A stretch of 34,774 nucleotides of DNA from a bacterium (GTDB lineage: Bacteria; Zhuqueibacterota; Zhuqueibacteria; Zhuqueibacterales; Zhuqueibacteraceae). The notes under the pieces are model-generated. The model made no database searches. It was not told the DNA's origin and was given only the letters and a program-made list of their open reading frames with translations. The position numbers and the translations under genes were made by a program. This document shows positions 1 to 7,839 of this stretch, one piece after another; positions within the stretch are counted from its first letter, which is position 1, and each line of letters opens with the position of its first letter. The DNA is taken from assembly GCA_022072515.1 (NCBI GenBank), contig JAJVHT010000042.1, forward strand, positions 6,127-40,900, given 5' to 3'.

Positions 1-2
1 GT

Positions 3-428
3 CGTATTGGCGGAAAAACCGGATGGTATTATGGCAATTGGTTGTGGCGTTTGCGGGGATTCTTCGATTTGCTCATCGGCGGGGCCGGCATGCGCCGCGG
101 CCGCCGCGACCCCGAATGGCCCATGCCGGGAGATACGCTCGATTTTTGGCGCGTCGAAGCGTATGAGCCGAATCGTTTGCTGCGCTTGTTCGCTGAAATG
201 AAAGTGCCCGGTCGCGCCTGGTTGCAGTTCGAAATTGAAGCGCAGGGTCCGGCCACCACGATCCGCCAAACGGCGATCTTCGATCCGGTGGGCATGCTCG
301 GCCTGCTTTATTGGTATGCGCTTTATCCGCTGCACGAGCTGATTTTTGCCGGCATGTTGCGCGGCATTGTCAAGGCGATTCCCGTCACGCCGCGTACAGC
401 CGCCGCGCCGGAAAAATTCGATGTCTGA
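3..428 (+). CDS. DUF2867 domain protein, C-terminal part (cut by window edge)
   Basis: The reading frame is open from the first bases of the window, so the gene starts upstream and only about 141 C-terminal residues are seen. The stretch GWYYGNWLWRLRGFFDLL, then GMRRGRRDPE, PGDTLDFWRVE and LRLFAEMKVPGRAWLQFE, is the typical signature of DUF2867. This domain usually sits behind an NAD(P)-binding Rossmann (SDR-like) domain in predicted nucleoside-diphosphate-sugar epimerase-like proteins. The aliphatic and aromatic segment LGLLYWYALYPLHELIF is usual near the end of the family. The biochemical role is unknown. An internal Met at 42 is not the true start, because the conserved GWYYG block lies upstream of it. 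A sigma-70-like promoter follows the stop, so the next gene is probably transcribed separately. Confidence 0.8.
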   Translation, partial: RIGGKTGWYYGNWLWRLRGFFDLLIGGAGMRRGRRDPEWPMPGDTLDFWRVEAYEPNRLLRLFAEMKVPGRAWLQFEIEAQGPATTIRQTAIFDPVGMLGLLYWYALYPLHELIFAGMLRGIVKAIPVTPRTAAAPEKFDV

Positions 429-534
429 AAAAATTGTCAGATGCGCTTTGTTGCCTTAGGTGCTATTTACGATGGCCCGTGCCTCATGCGCAAGCCCGCG
501 GCAGCGGCGGCGAAAATTTGCGGACAAATACTGG

Positions 535-563
535 TTGATTCTTTGCGATGATTTCGTTATCTT
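535..563 (+). promoter_or_regulatory. Candidate sigma-70-like promoter of the first MpsC gene
   Basis: TTGATT (535-540) and TATCTT (558-563) are separated by exactly 17 bases. Transcription would start near 570, just ahead of the DUF2294 gene. That leaves almost no leader for an ATG at 579 and favours the ATG at 594. This is a motif match only. Confidence 0.4.
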
Positions 564-593
564 GATTTAACGCAGTCAATGATTACGCAAAGA

Positions 594-983
594 ATGAGTC
601 TACTTAATAAAACCAAAGGCCAAATCGAAGCCGATATCAGCACGGCCATAACACAATTTGAGCGCGAGCATCTTGGCCGCGGTCCGAAAGAGTCGCGGTC
701 CTTCATTATTCAAGACATGATTCTCATCCGCCTCAGGGGCGTGTTGACGCCGGCGGAAGAGCAGTTGGCCGCGGAAAAAGACGGCGCGCAACTGATCAAA
801 CAAGTTCGCATGCGGCTCATCGAAAGCTCGCGCCCGCTTTTGGCAAATATGATAAAGGAAAAAACCGGCGCCGAAATTGTGTCTTTGCACACGGATATTA
901 GTTCGCGCACAGGTGAACGCGTGTTTGTTTTCTGCTTAAATAAAAATCTTGAAGAGGAATTGAAAAAAAAATCTGCCTCCTGA
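594..983 (+). CDS. MpsC / DUF2294 family protein
   Basis: A small cytosolic protein of 129 residues from this start. The pattern KTKGQIEADIS, FEREHLGRGPKESR, IQDMILIRLRGVLTPAEEQL, then SSRPLLANMIKEKTGAEIVSLHTDIS and GERVFVFCL is the DUF2294 (MpsC) domain over its full length. In Staphylococcus mpsC is named for its link to the mpsAB membrane-potential/bicarbonate system, but the molecular role of DUF2294 itself is unsettled. No mpsA or mpsB is visible here, although a carbonic anhydrase lies 2.3 kb downstream. An in-frame ATG at 579 would add five residues. I prefer 594 because a candidate promoter ends at 563, and neither ATG has a clear Shine-Dalgarno sequence. A divergent paralogue follows at 1251. 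Confidence 0.85.
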   Translation: MSLLNKTKGQIEADISTAITQFEREHLGRGPKESRSFIIQDMILIRLRGVLTPAEEQLAAEKDGAQLIKQVRMRLIESSRPLLANMIKEKTGAEIVSLHTDISSRTGERVFVFCLNKNLEEELKKKSAS

Positions 984-1164
984 ACCCAACCGCGAAACTT
1001 TTTGGGTTGCAGCGTCGTCTAACTTTTTACCAAGATGGTCAAGCTGCCGGTAATTTGAGCAATGCAAGCAAAAGAACGGTAGCGGGATCGCGGGCGATTG
1101 AAAATTTTTTAGTTGGTTGACAAGATAGAAGACAAGCCTGAACAGGCGGGTCAGCTAGAGCGTA

Positions 1165-1214
1165 AGCCAGCACTCTGATAATCAAGACGAGAAGAGTGCT
1201 GGCTTTTTTATTTT
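1165..1214 (+). terminator. Strong intrinsic terminator directly before the second MpsC gene
   Basis: AGCCAGCACTCT (1165-1176) pairs perfectly with AGAGTGCTGGCT (1193-1204), giving a 12-bp stem with a 16-base loop, followed by a T-rich run TTTTTTATTTTAT. It ends about 37 bases before the ATG at 1251, so it may be the switch of an attenuator leader and not only the end of the upstream unit. The stretch 984-1164 ahead of it has further small hairpins, such as GCCT/AGGC at 1136-1147. Confidence 0.8.
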
Positions 1215-1250
1215 ATGTCCGGGCCCAGGTGCGGAAAAAACAACGAAGCG

Positions 1251-1604
1251 ATGCACAAATCGAAAGCAGAATTGGAAAGGGAAATCAGCGCGTGTGTGTC
1301 TGATTTTCTGCTGACACAATTGGGCGAGAGCGCCCGTTCGGTCACCACGTCTTTAGCCGCGGATACGGCAACGGTGCGCGCGACCAATTGCCTGTCGCCG
1401 GGTGAACGCCTGCTCGTGCGCGATGAACAAGGCTGGCGCTTGTTTCAGGAATTTAAAAACCAGCAGTTCGAGAAAGTCAAAGCAAATTTGCAGAAACGCC
1501 TGGAACAAATCACGGCCAGCAAAGTACTTAATATCGTTTCCGTGCTCGAACAAAACGGCATACGTTTTGAGTTGGTGACATTAAACCGGAATTTCGACAA
1601 TTGA
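1251..1604 (+). CDS. MpsC / DUF2294-like protein, divergent paralogue
   Basis: A protein of 117 residues that matches the preceding DUF2294 protein in layout. It has an N-terminal helix KSKAELEREISACVSDFL, a central LSPGERLL in the place of LTPAEEQL, a long helix FEKVKANLQKRLEQIT, and a closing strand pair with VLNIVSVLEQNGIRFELVTL. The GRGPKESR block is replaced by GESARSVTT, so it is a divergent member. An in-frame ATG at 1215 lies inside the T-run of the terminator and would add twelve residues that do not match the family. The ATG at 1251 aligns with the paralogue start, though its ribosome site is weak. Function is not known. The terminator just upstream suggests conditional expression. 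Confidence 0.7.
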   Translation: MHKSKAELEREISACVSDFLLTQLGESARSVTTSLAADTATVRATNCLSPGERLLVRDEQGWRLFQEFKNQQFEKVKANLQKRLEQITASKVLNIVSVLEQNGIRFELVTLNRNFDN

Positions 1605-1641
1605 ACGCGCGGGCCGTTAAACGCATCAGACCCAATATTGC

Positions 1642-1680
1642 CCGGGCGCTTTTGTGTGTCCAATAAGTTAAAGCGCCCGG
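1642..1680. repeat. Perfect 11-bp stem hairpin after the second MpsC gene
   Basis: CCGGGCGCTTT (1642-1652) pairs with AAAGCGCCCGG (1670-1680) across a 17-base loop. It sits 38 bases after the stop of the MpsC-like gene. There is no T-run after it on the + strand, so it is a weak intrinsic terminator at best, or a small palindromic repeat. Confidence 0.55.
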
Positions 1681-1731
1681 ACAGTTATCGTGTCATCACT
1701 CTGCGGCATTACGAGCCATTGCCGAAAAATC

Positions 1732-1760
1732 TTGACATTGCGTGCCAAAATCCTTATATA
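1732..1760 (+). promoter_or_regulatory. Near-consensus sigma-70-like promoter
   Basis: TTGACA (1732-1737) and TATATA (1755-1760) have the ideal 17-base spacing. Transcription would begin near 1767 and run through the doubtful reading frame at 1800-2165 towards htpX at 2345. It is the best-matching promoter I noticed in the window. Confidence 0.55.
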
Positions 1761-1799
1761 CCTGGTGTTGGTTAGCTTGATTGTATTGAATATCTTTTG

Positions 1800-2165
1800 A
1801 TGCTTATGTATACAATTAGTGCAAATGATGTCGCAACCGGAATAGAATTTTTTTGGGTGTTGTCCCTTGCCGAAAGTGCGATTATGCTGTTCTTGATGTA
1901 TTGGCATTTTCTCTTTGCGGCGGATGATTTCCATCTGATGATGTCGGCGGCCCCGGCTTTGCCTGCACTCAGCGGCGAAGTCCGCCGCTGGTTTTCATGG
2001 CGTTATTGGGCTGCCAGGCTGTTGCGCTTGTTCGCGCGAACGCAGCAGCGCAGGTTTTTATCTCCCCCCCATATTGCAAAGTTTCTGCTTCAACGCGACG
2101 GCCAGAAGATTTTTCTTTTCCTGGCGCCGGCGCTGAACGACATTCCGCCTCCGGCCCACCTTTAA
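1800..2165 (+). CDS. Hypothetical protein, doubtful
   Basis: An open frame of 121 codons directly downstream of a near-consensus promoter. Its N-terminal half, with FFWVLSLAESAIMLFLMYWHFLF, could be a membrane segment. The C-terminal half is basic and Arg-rich, which is what chance translation of GC-rich DNA often gives. There is no Shine-Dalgarno sequence before the ATG at 1800, and I recognise no family. The alternative is that 1767-2344 is a long untranslated leader of htpX. From 2166 to 2344 there is no gene, only a 9-bp inverted repeat (2209-2217 with 2272-2280). Confidence 0.25.
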   Translation: MLMYTISANDVATGIEFFWVLSLAESAIMLFLMYWHFLFAADDFHLMMSAAPALPALSGEVRRWFSWRYWAARLLRLFARTQQRRFLSPPHIAKFLLQRDGQKIFLFLAPALNDIPPPAHL

Positions 2166-2344
2166 TTCAGCGTTGAAATTTTGCGCGGTGCTGCCATCGG
2201 TGTCGTTTCGGTCATGGCAAAGTGTCCCGTTGTCTCGGGGGACGCTTGTGTCCGGCCGCAAACCCGCACGCCCATGACCGCCGCGGCCTATCCTGTTCGG
2301 TAAATTTGGTCGAATACAACTTAAATTTTCAAAGGAGATTTTTG

Positions 2345-3196
2345 ATGAATAGAATTAAAACATTTGCTTTAATGGCGGGCCTCACCGCGCTGTTTGCGGT
2401 GATTGGCAACGCCCTCGGCGGCCAAACCGGCATGTTCATCGCGTTTGGTTTGGCCATAGCGATGAATTTCTTCAGCTATTGGTTCAGTGATAAAATTGTG
2501 TTGAAAATGTATGGCGCGAATGAAGTGACCGAGCGCGAAGCGCCGGAATTGCACAGCATCGTGCGCAATTTGGCGACGCGCGCCGGCTTGCCGATGCCGA
2601 AAGTTTATCTCATCCCCAATGACCAGCCCAACGCTTTTGCCACGGGAAGAAATCCGGAAAATTCGGCAGTTGCCGTAACCGCAGGCATTATGCGCATTCT
2701 CAACCGCGATGAGCTGGCCGGTGTGATCGGACACGAATTGGCGCATATCAAACATCGCGACATTCTGATTGGCACGATTGCCGCCACGATAGCGGGCGCC
2801 ATCAGCATGATCGCCAACATCGCGCAATTCTCCATGCTCTTTGGTGGCGGGCGCAGTGACGATGAAGAAGGCGGCACGAACCCCATTGCCGCGCTCGTCT
2901 CGATCATCGTTGCGCCGATTGCCGCGATGTTGATTCAAATGGCGATCAGCCGCGCCCGCGAGTATATGGCGGATGAAGAAGGCGCGCGTCTCGCCGGCAA
3001 CCCGCGTTCTCTCTCGAATGCGTTGCGCAAACTGCATGGCGCTGCGCAGCAAATTCCTATGGACGCAACACCGGCCACGGCGCACATGTTCATCGTCAGC
3101 CCCTTCAGCGGCGGCAGTGCGATTCTCAGTTTGTTCAGCACTCATCCGCCGATGGAGAAGCGTATCGCGCGGTTGGAGAGCTTGCGGTTGTATTAA
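2345..3196 (+). CDS. htpX: Membrane zinc metalloprotease HtpX (M48)
   Basis: HtpX is an inner-membrane protease that helps remove misfolded membrane proteins, with its active site facing the cytosol. The protein has 283 residues, the usual length. Two N-terminal membrane segments span about 5-50. The zinc site HELAH is at 130-134, and the third ligand is probably Glu206 in the family motif SRAREYMAD. Two more hydrophobic segments lie at about 140-165 and 181-200, and the end carries [13 protein letters not shown], which is typical of HtpX. The start is fixed by AAAGGAG at 2331-2337 ahead of ATG 2345; the frame stays open upstream to 2222 without a usable site. A 9-bp hairpin (GAGCTTGCG 3178-3186 with CGCAAGCTC 3198-3206) encloses the stop codon. 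The setting among ion-transport genes suggests an envelope-stress role. Confidence 0.95.
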   Translation: MNRIKTFALMAGLTALFAVIGNALGGQTGMFIAFGLAIAMNFFSYWFSDKIVLKMYGANEVTEREAPELHSIVRNLATRAGLPMPKVYLIPNDQPNAFATGRNPENSAVAVTAGIMRILNRDELAGVIGHELAHIKHRDILIGTIAATIAGAISMIANIAQFSMLFGGGRSDDEEGGTNPIAALVSIIVAPIAAMLIQMAISRAREYMADEEGARLAGNPRSLSNALRKLHGAAQQIPMDATPATAHMFIVSPFSGGSAILSLFSTHPPMEKRIARLESLRLY

Positions 3197-3302
3197 TCGC
3201 AAGCTCGTACTCCTTCTCATACACATACGCGTTTTACAAAATTTTTAAAACGAGTAAAATTGTGACGTGAGAAAGAGTAAGCGGCTTAAAACAATCGTAC
3301 TC

Positions 3303-3947
3303 ATGCAAATTTTAAATCAGCTTTTTGACAACAACCGGGCGTGGGCCAATCGGATCACCGCACACGATCCGGAGTTTTTCGCCAAATTGTCGCGCCAGCA
3401 AGCGCCCGACTATTTGTGGATCGGTTGTTCGGACAGTCGCGTCCCGGCCAATGAGATTGTCGGTTTGATGCCGGGGGAGTTGTTCGTGCATCGCAATGTC
3501 GCCAATCTCGTGGTGCACACGGATTTGAATTGTTTGTCCGTGATGCAATTCGCGGTGGAAGTTTTGCAAGTCAAACACCTCATCGTCTGTGGCCACTATG
3601 GCTGCGGCGGCGTGAAAGCGGCGCTGCGCCGCGACCGGCTCGGCCTGATCGACAACTGGCTGCGGCACGTGCAGGACGTGCGCCAAAAACACAGCGCGCA
3701 TTTAAGCATGATCAGCGACGAGGCGAAACGCGGTGACAAACTTTGCGAGTTGAACGTTATCGAGCAAGTCGTCAACGTTTGCCAAACCACGATCGTGCAG
3801 GACGCGTGGACGCGCGGACAGGAACTGACTGTACACGGTTGGATTTACGCAATCAACGACGGCCTGCTGCGCGATTTGAATATTACCGTCGCCAAGAGCG
3901 AAGAGCTGGTTGAGATTTACAATGCGGCGCTCGCGGCGCTGCGATAA
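3303..3947 (+). CDS. can: Beta-class carbonic anhydrase
   Basis: Interconverts CO2 and bicarbonate in the cytosol. The protein is 214 residues and follows E. coli Can closely over its whole length. The zinc ligands and catalytic dyad are at the same numbers as in E. coli Can: Cys42, Asp44 and Arg46 in GCSDSRVP, then His98 and Cys101 in CGHYGCGG. GELFVHRNVANLV and the late HGWIYAINDGLLRDL are also family hallmarks. A GTG at 3267 would add twelve residues, but the ATG at 3303 aligns with the family start; neither has a good ribosome site. Neighbouring MpsC-type proteins may point to a shared link with bicarbonate supply, which is inference. Confidence 0.95.
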   Translation: MQILNQLFDNNRAWANRITAHDPEFFAKLSRQQAPDYLWIGCSDSRVPANEIVGLMPGELFVHRNVANLVVHTDLNCLSVMQFAVEVLQVKHLIVCGHYGCGGVKAALRRDRLGLIDNWLRHVQDVRQKHSAHLSMISDEAKRGDKLCELNVIEQVVNVCQTTIVQDAWTRGQELTVHGWIYAINDGLLRDLNITVAKSEELVEIYNAALAALR

Positions 3948-4036
3948 CAACACGGCTTTTTTGCAGCATTTCATTTGCAAGCTAAAACTTGCACTCCGAT
4001 TGTGGAAAATAAAATTTTACTCAAGGAGAACAAACC

Positions 4037-4309
4037 ATGCAATGCCCAACATGCAAAACCATTGAATTAAAAATGGCCGACCGCCAAGGCGTCGAGATCG
4101 ACTACTGCCCGCAATGCCGCGGCGTGTGGCTGGACCGCGGCGAGCTGGATAAAATCATCGAGAAATCGGCTGCCGCCGCTTTTGCAGGGCGCCAAGTTTA
4201 CGACGATGACGATGATCGTTACGAAAGCCGAAAATATGACGACGACCGCCATTACCCCCAAGGCCGCCGCCGCAAATCTTTTCTCGGTGAGATGTTTGAT
4301 TTTGATTAG
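4037..4309 (+). CDS. Zinc-ribbon protein (zf-TFIIB family)
   Basis: A 90-residue cytosolic protein. The first 45 residues form a TFIIB-type zinc ribbon: CPTC (residues 3-6) and CPQC form two knuckles, followed by RGVWLDRGELDKIIE, the highly conserved tail of this family. The rest is a low-complexity charged segment, rich in Asp, Arg and Tyr (YDDDDDRYESRKYDDDRH), ending in FLGEMFDFD, a common closing motif of these proteins. Ribosome site AAGGAGAA at 4023-4030 sets the start. The function is unknown; such proteins are often found near membrane or stress genes. A large imperfect inverted repeat follows. Confidence 0.85.
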   Translation: MQCPTCKTIELKMADRQGVEIDYCPQCRGVWLDRGELDKIIEKSAAAAFAGRQVYDDDDDRYESRKYDDDRHYPQGRRRKSFLGEMFDFD

Positions 4310-4342
4310 AGGGATTAAAGCTGAGCGCGGGCTACGCCCGCA

Positions 4343-4425
4343 GGGTATGTGAGGGCGCCGGCTGGAAGCCACACTCGCTTGGGCAACTTGGTTCAGTGGC
4401 CTACGGCTTTGCGCCTCATATACCC
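4343..4425. repeat. Imperfect inverted repeat between zinc-ribbon and PGPGW genes
   Basis: GGGTATGTGAGGGCGC (4343-4358) pairs with GCGCCTCATATACCC (4411-4425) apart from one substitution and one extra base. Inside, AGCCAC and GTGGCC can extend the fold. Just upstream, GCGGGCTACGCCCGC makes a separate short hairpin. This looks like a decayed palindromic repeat and carries no gene. Confidence 0.5.
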
Positions 4426-4488
4426 GCCAGCCCGTGCACTGTGGTTGCACGAATGATTATGATGGTTATCATTAAAACGGAAAGCTAC

Positions 4489-4728
4489 ATGATTCTTCGC
4501 TTAAAACAAGCTCTCGGCTATATCTTCCTTATCATCGGCGTCGCCGGTGTATTTTTGCCGCTCATGCCCGGAACGATTTTCCTCATTCTGGGGATCGGCT
4601 TATTGGGAGCCGAGCATAAAATGGTGGTTAAAATTAAAAATCTGATACGTCACCGCTTGCAACCGCCGAAAAAGGATGAGCAGAAAAAAGACGGACTTTC
4701 CACATGCAACGAGCGTAATTCAAAATGA
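4489..4728 (+). CDS. Small membrane protein, PGPGW/DUF454-like
   Basis: A 79-residue protein with two closely spaced hydrophobic segments joined by LPLMPGT. The pattern ALGYIFLIIGVAGVFLPLMPGT followed by IFLILGIGLLG resembles the PGPGW and DUF454 types of small inner-membrane proteins, in which a Pro-Gly turn links two helices. The tail is basic (RHRLQPPKKDEQKK) and probably cytosolic. I start it at ATG 4489, preceded by GGAAAG. The open frame extends upstream to 4396 but would then translate the inverted repeat. It ends ten bases before the antiporter start, so the two are probably co-translated. No function is established. Confidence 0.65.
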   Translation: MILRLKQALGYIFLIIGVAGVFLPLMPGTIFLILGIGLLGAEHKMVVKIKNLIRHRLQPPKKDEQKKDGLSTCNERNSK

Positions 4729-4738
4729 AGAGGTTAGA

Positions 4739-6145
4739 ATGGGCTTGAGTTTCCAAGTCAAGACGATTTTCATCACACTGTTCCTGTTTTCCACTTCGGC
4801 CTTTGCCGCCGGCGACGCGCATGCCGATCCGGTCGCGCCGGTGTTGTTGGCGCTCATCGTCATTCTCGCCGTCGCCAAAATCGGCGGCGAAATTTTCGAG
4901 CGCCTCGGCCAGCCGGCGGTGCTCGGCGAATTGCTCGGCGGCGTCGTGCTCGGCAATTTGATTCTGCTCAATCCAGCGTGGAATTTTTTTGAACCGCTGC
5001 GCGCGCACGTCATGCAGGAAAACTGGGCCGTCGTCATCGACAGTCTCGCCCGCGTCGGCGTCATCATTCTGCTCTTCGAAGTCGGGCTGGAATCCACCGT
5101 GCAAGGCATGATGAAAGTCGGCGCGTCGTCGTTATTGGTCGCGCTGCTCGGCATCGTCGCGCCGTTCTTTTTAGGCTTCGGTGTGAGCTGGTTTTTTATT
5201 AAAGAATTGCCGGCCGAGCTTGCCGCCGCGGTGCCGGCGGATTTTAGCTTGAATTACGTTCACATGTTCGTCGGCGCCGTGCTGTGCGCCACCAGTGTCG
5301 GCATTACCGCGCGCGTGTTTAAAGATCTCGGCCAATTGCAAAAGCCCGAGGCGCAAATCATTCTCGGCGCCGCGGTGATCGACGACGTGCTGGGCTTGAT
5401 CATTCTCGCGGTGATTTCCGGCATCATTGCCGCGGCGAGCGCCGGACAGGCTTTGGAAGTGGGGGCGTTGTTGCGTTTGATCGGCACCGCGTTTCTTTTT
5501 CTCGCTGGCGCGCTTGGCCTCGGCGTCTGGCTCGTGCCGAAACTCATGCACCAATTGGGAAAACTCCGCACCGGCGGCGTCATGCTGATTTCTGCGCTGT
5601 TGCTCGCGTTTGCGCTGTCGTATCTCGCGAACAAAGTCGGTCTCGCGGCCATCATCGGCGCGTTTGCCGCCGGGCTCATTCTCGAAGAAAAACATTTTCA
5701 CCATTTCCGCGAGAAGCTGCACCTCGAACAATGGCTCAAACCGCTGGCGACGTTTTTCGTGCCGATTTTTTTTGTGCTGATGGGCATACAAGTGCGGCTC
5801 GAAACCTTCGCGAATTTATCCGTGCTCGGCGTCGCCGCGGGGTTGACGATTGCGGCCATTATCGGCAAACAAATTTGCGGCCTCGGGGTTTTGGAAAAAG
5901 GCTATGACCGCCTCACCGTCGGCGTCGGCATGATCCCGCGTGGCGAAGTCGGCCTCATCTTCGCCGGCATCGGCAAAAGCTTGAACGTGATCAACGACGC
6001 GATGTTTTCGGCGATCGTCATTATGGTGATTGTGACGACGCTCATCACCCCGCCGGTTTTGAAAATTACGCTGGCGCGCGGAAATCAAAAGCATTCAAAG
6101 TCAAAACCCGGACAAGCCGGAACCAATAGGCTTCCACGCGGATAA
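4739..6145 (+). CDS. Cation:proton antiporter, CPA2 (KefB/NapA-like) family
   Basis: An inner-membrane Na+ or K+/H+ exchanger of 468 residues with about 12-13 hydrophobic helices. It begins with a signal-peptide-like segment ending SAFA (residues 20-23). Family landmarks are GQPAVLGELLGGVVLGN (about 58-73), LARVGVIILLFEVGLES (103-119), ATSVGITARV, and the ion-binding pair Asp215-Asp216 in AAVIDDVLGLI. The DD pair is usual in electrogenic CPA2 exchangers. PRGEVGLIFAGIG lies in a late helix. No RCK/TrkA-N domain follows, unlike full-length Kef proteins. ATG 4739 has a purine-rich AGAGG upstream; an upstream ATG at 4676 overlaps the previous gene. The last codons (RLPRG) lie within an inverted repeat that continues past the stop, so the tail may be repeat-derived. 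Confidence 0.9.
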   Translation: MGLSFQVKTIFITLFLFSTSAFAAGDAHADPVAPVLLALIVILAVAKIGGEIFERLGQPAVLGELLGGVVLGNLILLNPAWNFFEPLRAHVMQENWAVVIDSLARVGVIILLFEVGLESTVQGMMKVGASSLLVALLGIVAPFFLGFGVSWFFIKELPAELAAAVPADFSLNYVHMFVGAVLCATSVGITARVFKDLGQLQKPEAQIILGAAVIDDVLGLIILAVISGIIAAASAGQALEVGALLRLIGTAFLFLAGALGLGVWLVPKLMHQLGKLRTGGVMLISALLLAFALSYLANKVGLAAIIGAFAAGLILEEKHFHHFREKLHLEQWLKPLATFFVPIFFVLMGIQVRLETFANLSVLGVAAGLTIAAIIGKQICGLGVLEKGYDRLTVGVGMIPRGEVGLIFAGIGKSLNVINDAMFSAIVIMVIVTTLITPPVLKITLARGNQKHSKSKPGQAGTNRLPRG

Positions 6146-6173
6146 AAAACCACGCTGATAAATCCGTGTGGAA
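6132..6173. repeat. Hairpin overlapping the antiporter stop codon
   Basis: TTCCACGCGGAT (6132-6143) pairs with ATCCGTGTGGAA further on (ending at about 6173), apart from one G:T wobble. It may act as a weak terminator. The ACGCGGAT and ATCCGTG words recur in the hairpin after purE (19899-19945). Confidence 0.5.
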
Positions 6174-6214
6174 TATCTTTGCTTTTTTTGCACAGATTTG
6201 ACTATTTACAGACT

Positions 6215-6390
6215 ACGCCAGGATTTCAGACAAGCTGAAATCCGAAGTCCCGCAAGCGGGACAGCAAAAAACTAAAAGCCTTTTTAAAACACGGAGCATC
6301 GGAGATAACTGAGTATCGCGGAGAAAAGCTTTTAGAAAACATTTCTTGTTCTCCGTGCTTTCTCGGTTTTCTCCGCGGCTCCGTGTTTAT
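6215..6390. repeat. Composite palindromic repeat, copy A1
   Basis: Gap 6146-6541 has no gene. It holds a two-part repeat. Module 1 has the hairpins GGATTTCAG/CTGAAATCC (6221-6243) and GTCCCGCAAGCGGGAC (6247-6262), then a CTAAAAGCC linker. Module 2 (about 6285-6390) starts AAAACACGGAGC, has a central AACATTTCTTGTTCTCCG, and ends GCTCCGTGTTT, so its ends are inverted. The same two modules occur in the same order at 12787-12958. Confidence 0.7.
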
Positions 6391-6541
6391 TTGGTTTTTG
6401 AATTAAAAAACTTTCAGAATTTTATTCTGAGTTTGAGTGCGTTAGCAACTAAATCATTTTGACTTTAAAAAACCTTTGCGATCGTGCTTGCCCTGCCGTA
6501 GGCCAAGAGGTTTTTCTTGAATTTCATAAAGGAATTGTTGC

Positions 6542-7642
6542 TTGGATATTCTCACTTTCAGTCTTTTCGTTCTCGGCTTGATTTTGCTGATCATCGGCGC
6601 CGAAGCGTTGGTGCGCGGCGCTTCGAAGCTCGCCGCCGCCGTCGGCATTTCGCCGCTGGTGATTGGCCTCACCGTCGTCGCGTATGGCACCAGCGCGCCG
6701 GAATTGGCGGTCAGCGTGCAATCGACCTTCGCCGGGCAGGCGGATATTGCGCTCGGCAACGTCGTCGGCAGCAACATCTTCAACGTACTCTTCATTCTCG
6801 GCCTCTCCGCGACGATCACGCCGCTCGTGGTGTCGCGGCAATTGATTAAAATCGACGTGCCGATCATGATCGGCACGTCCTTTATATTGGCTTTGATGGC
6901 GCTCGATGGCAACGTCGGCCGCATCGAAGGTGCACTGCTCTTTGCTGGTGTGGTGACGTACACCATCTTCGTCATTCGCCAAAGCCGCAGGGAGCAAAAG
7001 CAAATGCAGGATGAATATGCGCGCGAATACGGCAACGGCAAATCCAAGCCGCATTGGCTCGTCAACCTCGGGCTGATCATCATCGGCCTCGGCCTGCTCG
7101 TGCTCGGCTCGCGTTGGCTGGTCAACGGCGCCGTGGCCATTGCGCAATCGCTGGGCGTGAGTGAGTTGATCATCGGCCTCACCATCATCGCCGCGGGCAC
7201 CTCGCTGCCGGAAGTCGCGACCTCGATCATCGCCAGCATTCGCGGCGAACGCGACATCGCCGTCGGCAACGTCGTCGGCAGCAACATCTTTAACATTCTC
7301 TCGGTGCTCGGCCTCTCAGCACTCGTGTCGCCGAGCGGCGTTGCCGTTTCCACGGCCGCGCTGCGCTTCGATATTCCCGTGATGCTCGCCGTGGCCGTGG
7401 CCTGTCTGCCGATTTTTTTCACCGGCAACCTGATTGCACGCTGGGAAGGCGCGCTGTTTCTGGGTTATTATATCGCGTACACGCTGTATCTGATTTTAGC
7501 CGCCACGCAACACGACGCCCTGCCGGCGTTCAGCATGATCATGGAATCGTTCGTTCTGCCGCTCACCGCAGTGACGTTCGTCATCATCATCATGCGCACG
7601 CTGCGCGCCAGGAAAAAAGAACGAATGAATTTAAGAGCTTAA
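6542..7642 (+). CDS. Calcium/sodium antiporter, CaCA family (YrbG-like)
   Basis: An inner-membrane Na+/Ca2+ exchanger-type protein of 366 residues with two homologous halves. Each half carries the alpha-repeat pair: GTSAPE (49-54) with GNVVGSNIFN (72-81), and GTSLPE (219-224) with GNVVGSNIFN (242-251). The acidic residues in GTS.PE and the Asn/Ser in GNVVGSN bind the ions in known members. A hydrophilic loop (about 146-172) separates the halves, as expected. The start is a TTG at 6542, supported by AAAGGA at 6528-6533; no in-frame ATG fits. It lies between an antiporter and a TerC protein, in a cluster for ion homeostasis. Confidence 0.93.
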   Translation: MDILTFSLFVLGLILLIIGAEALVRGASKLAAAVGISPLVIGLTVVAYGTSAPELAVSVQSTFAGQADIALGNVVGSNIFNVLFILGLSATITPLVVSRQLIKIDVPIMIGTSFILALMALDGNVGRIEGALLFAGVVTYTIFVIRQSRREQKQMQDEYAREYGNGKSKPHWLVNLGLIIIGLGLLVLGSRWLVNGAVAIAQSLGVSELIIGLTIIAAGTSLPEVATSIIASIRGERDIAVGNVVGSNIFNILSVLGLSALVSPSGVAVSTAALRFDIPVMLAVAVACLPIFFTGNLIARWEGALFLGYYIAYTLYLILAATQHDALPAFSMIMESFVLPLTAVTFVIIIMRTLRARKKERMNLRA

Positions 7643-7700
7643 AGCTTGGCCCAACGGATTGAGAAACGGCCAACGGATAAGAGCAATAAAAGTAAAAGCA

Positions 7701-7792
7701 CTTGTCCACAGCAATGGAAATCCCGCTGAAGCAAAAATCGAATGCTGCGAATAAGTTTTTTCTGTGGGATTTCCTTTTCTGTGGGCGACAAG
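7701..7792. repeat. Nested palindromic repeat, copy B1
   Basis: The outer arms CTTGTCCACAG (7701-7711) and CTGTGGGCGACAAG (7779-7792) are complementary, apart from three bases missing in the first arm. The inner arms GGAAATCCC (7716-7724) and GGGATTTCC (7766-7774) are perfect. A second copy with the same nested plan and CTGTGGGATT core is at 14795-14866. It lies 48 bases before the TerC start. Confidence 0.65.
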
Positions 7793-7839
7793 TTTTCTTA
7801 GTAACAAGCTTTGGTAAATGCAACTTTGGAGAAGGCACC

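Noticed and set aside
1165..1204. Possible hammerhead ribozyme around CTGATAATCAAG
   Set aside because: The conserved CUGAUGA and GAAA core is not met and the flanking stems fit a plain terminator.
2369..3226. Minus-strand open frame of 285 codons
   Set aside because: It is antisense to htpX, which has a zinc motif and a good ribosome site.
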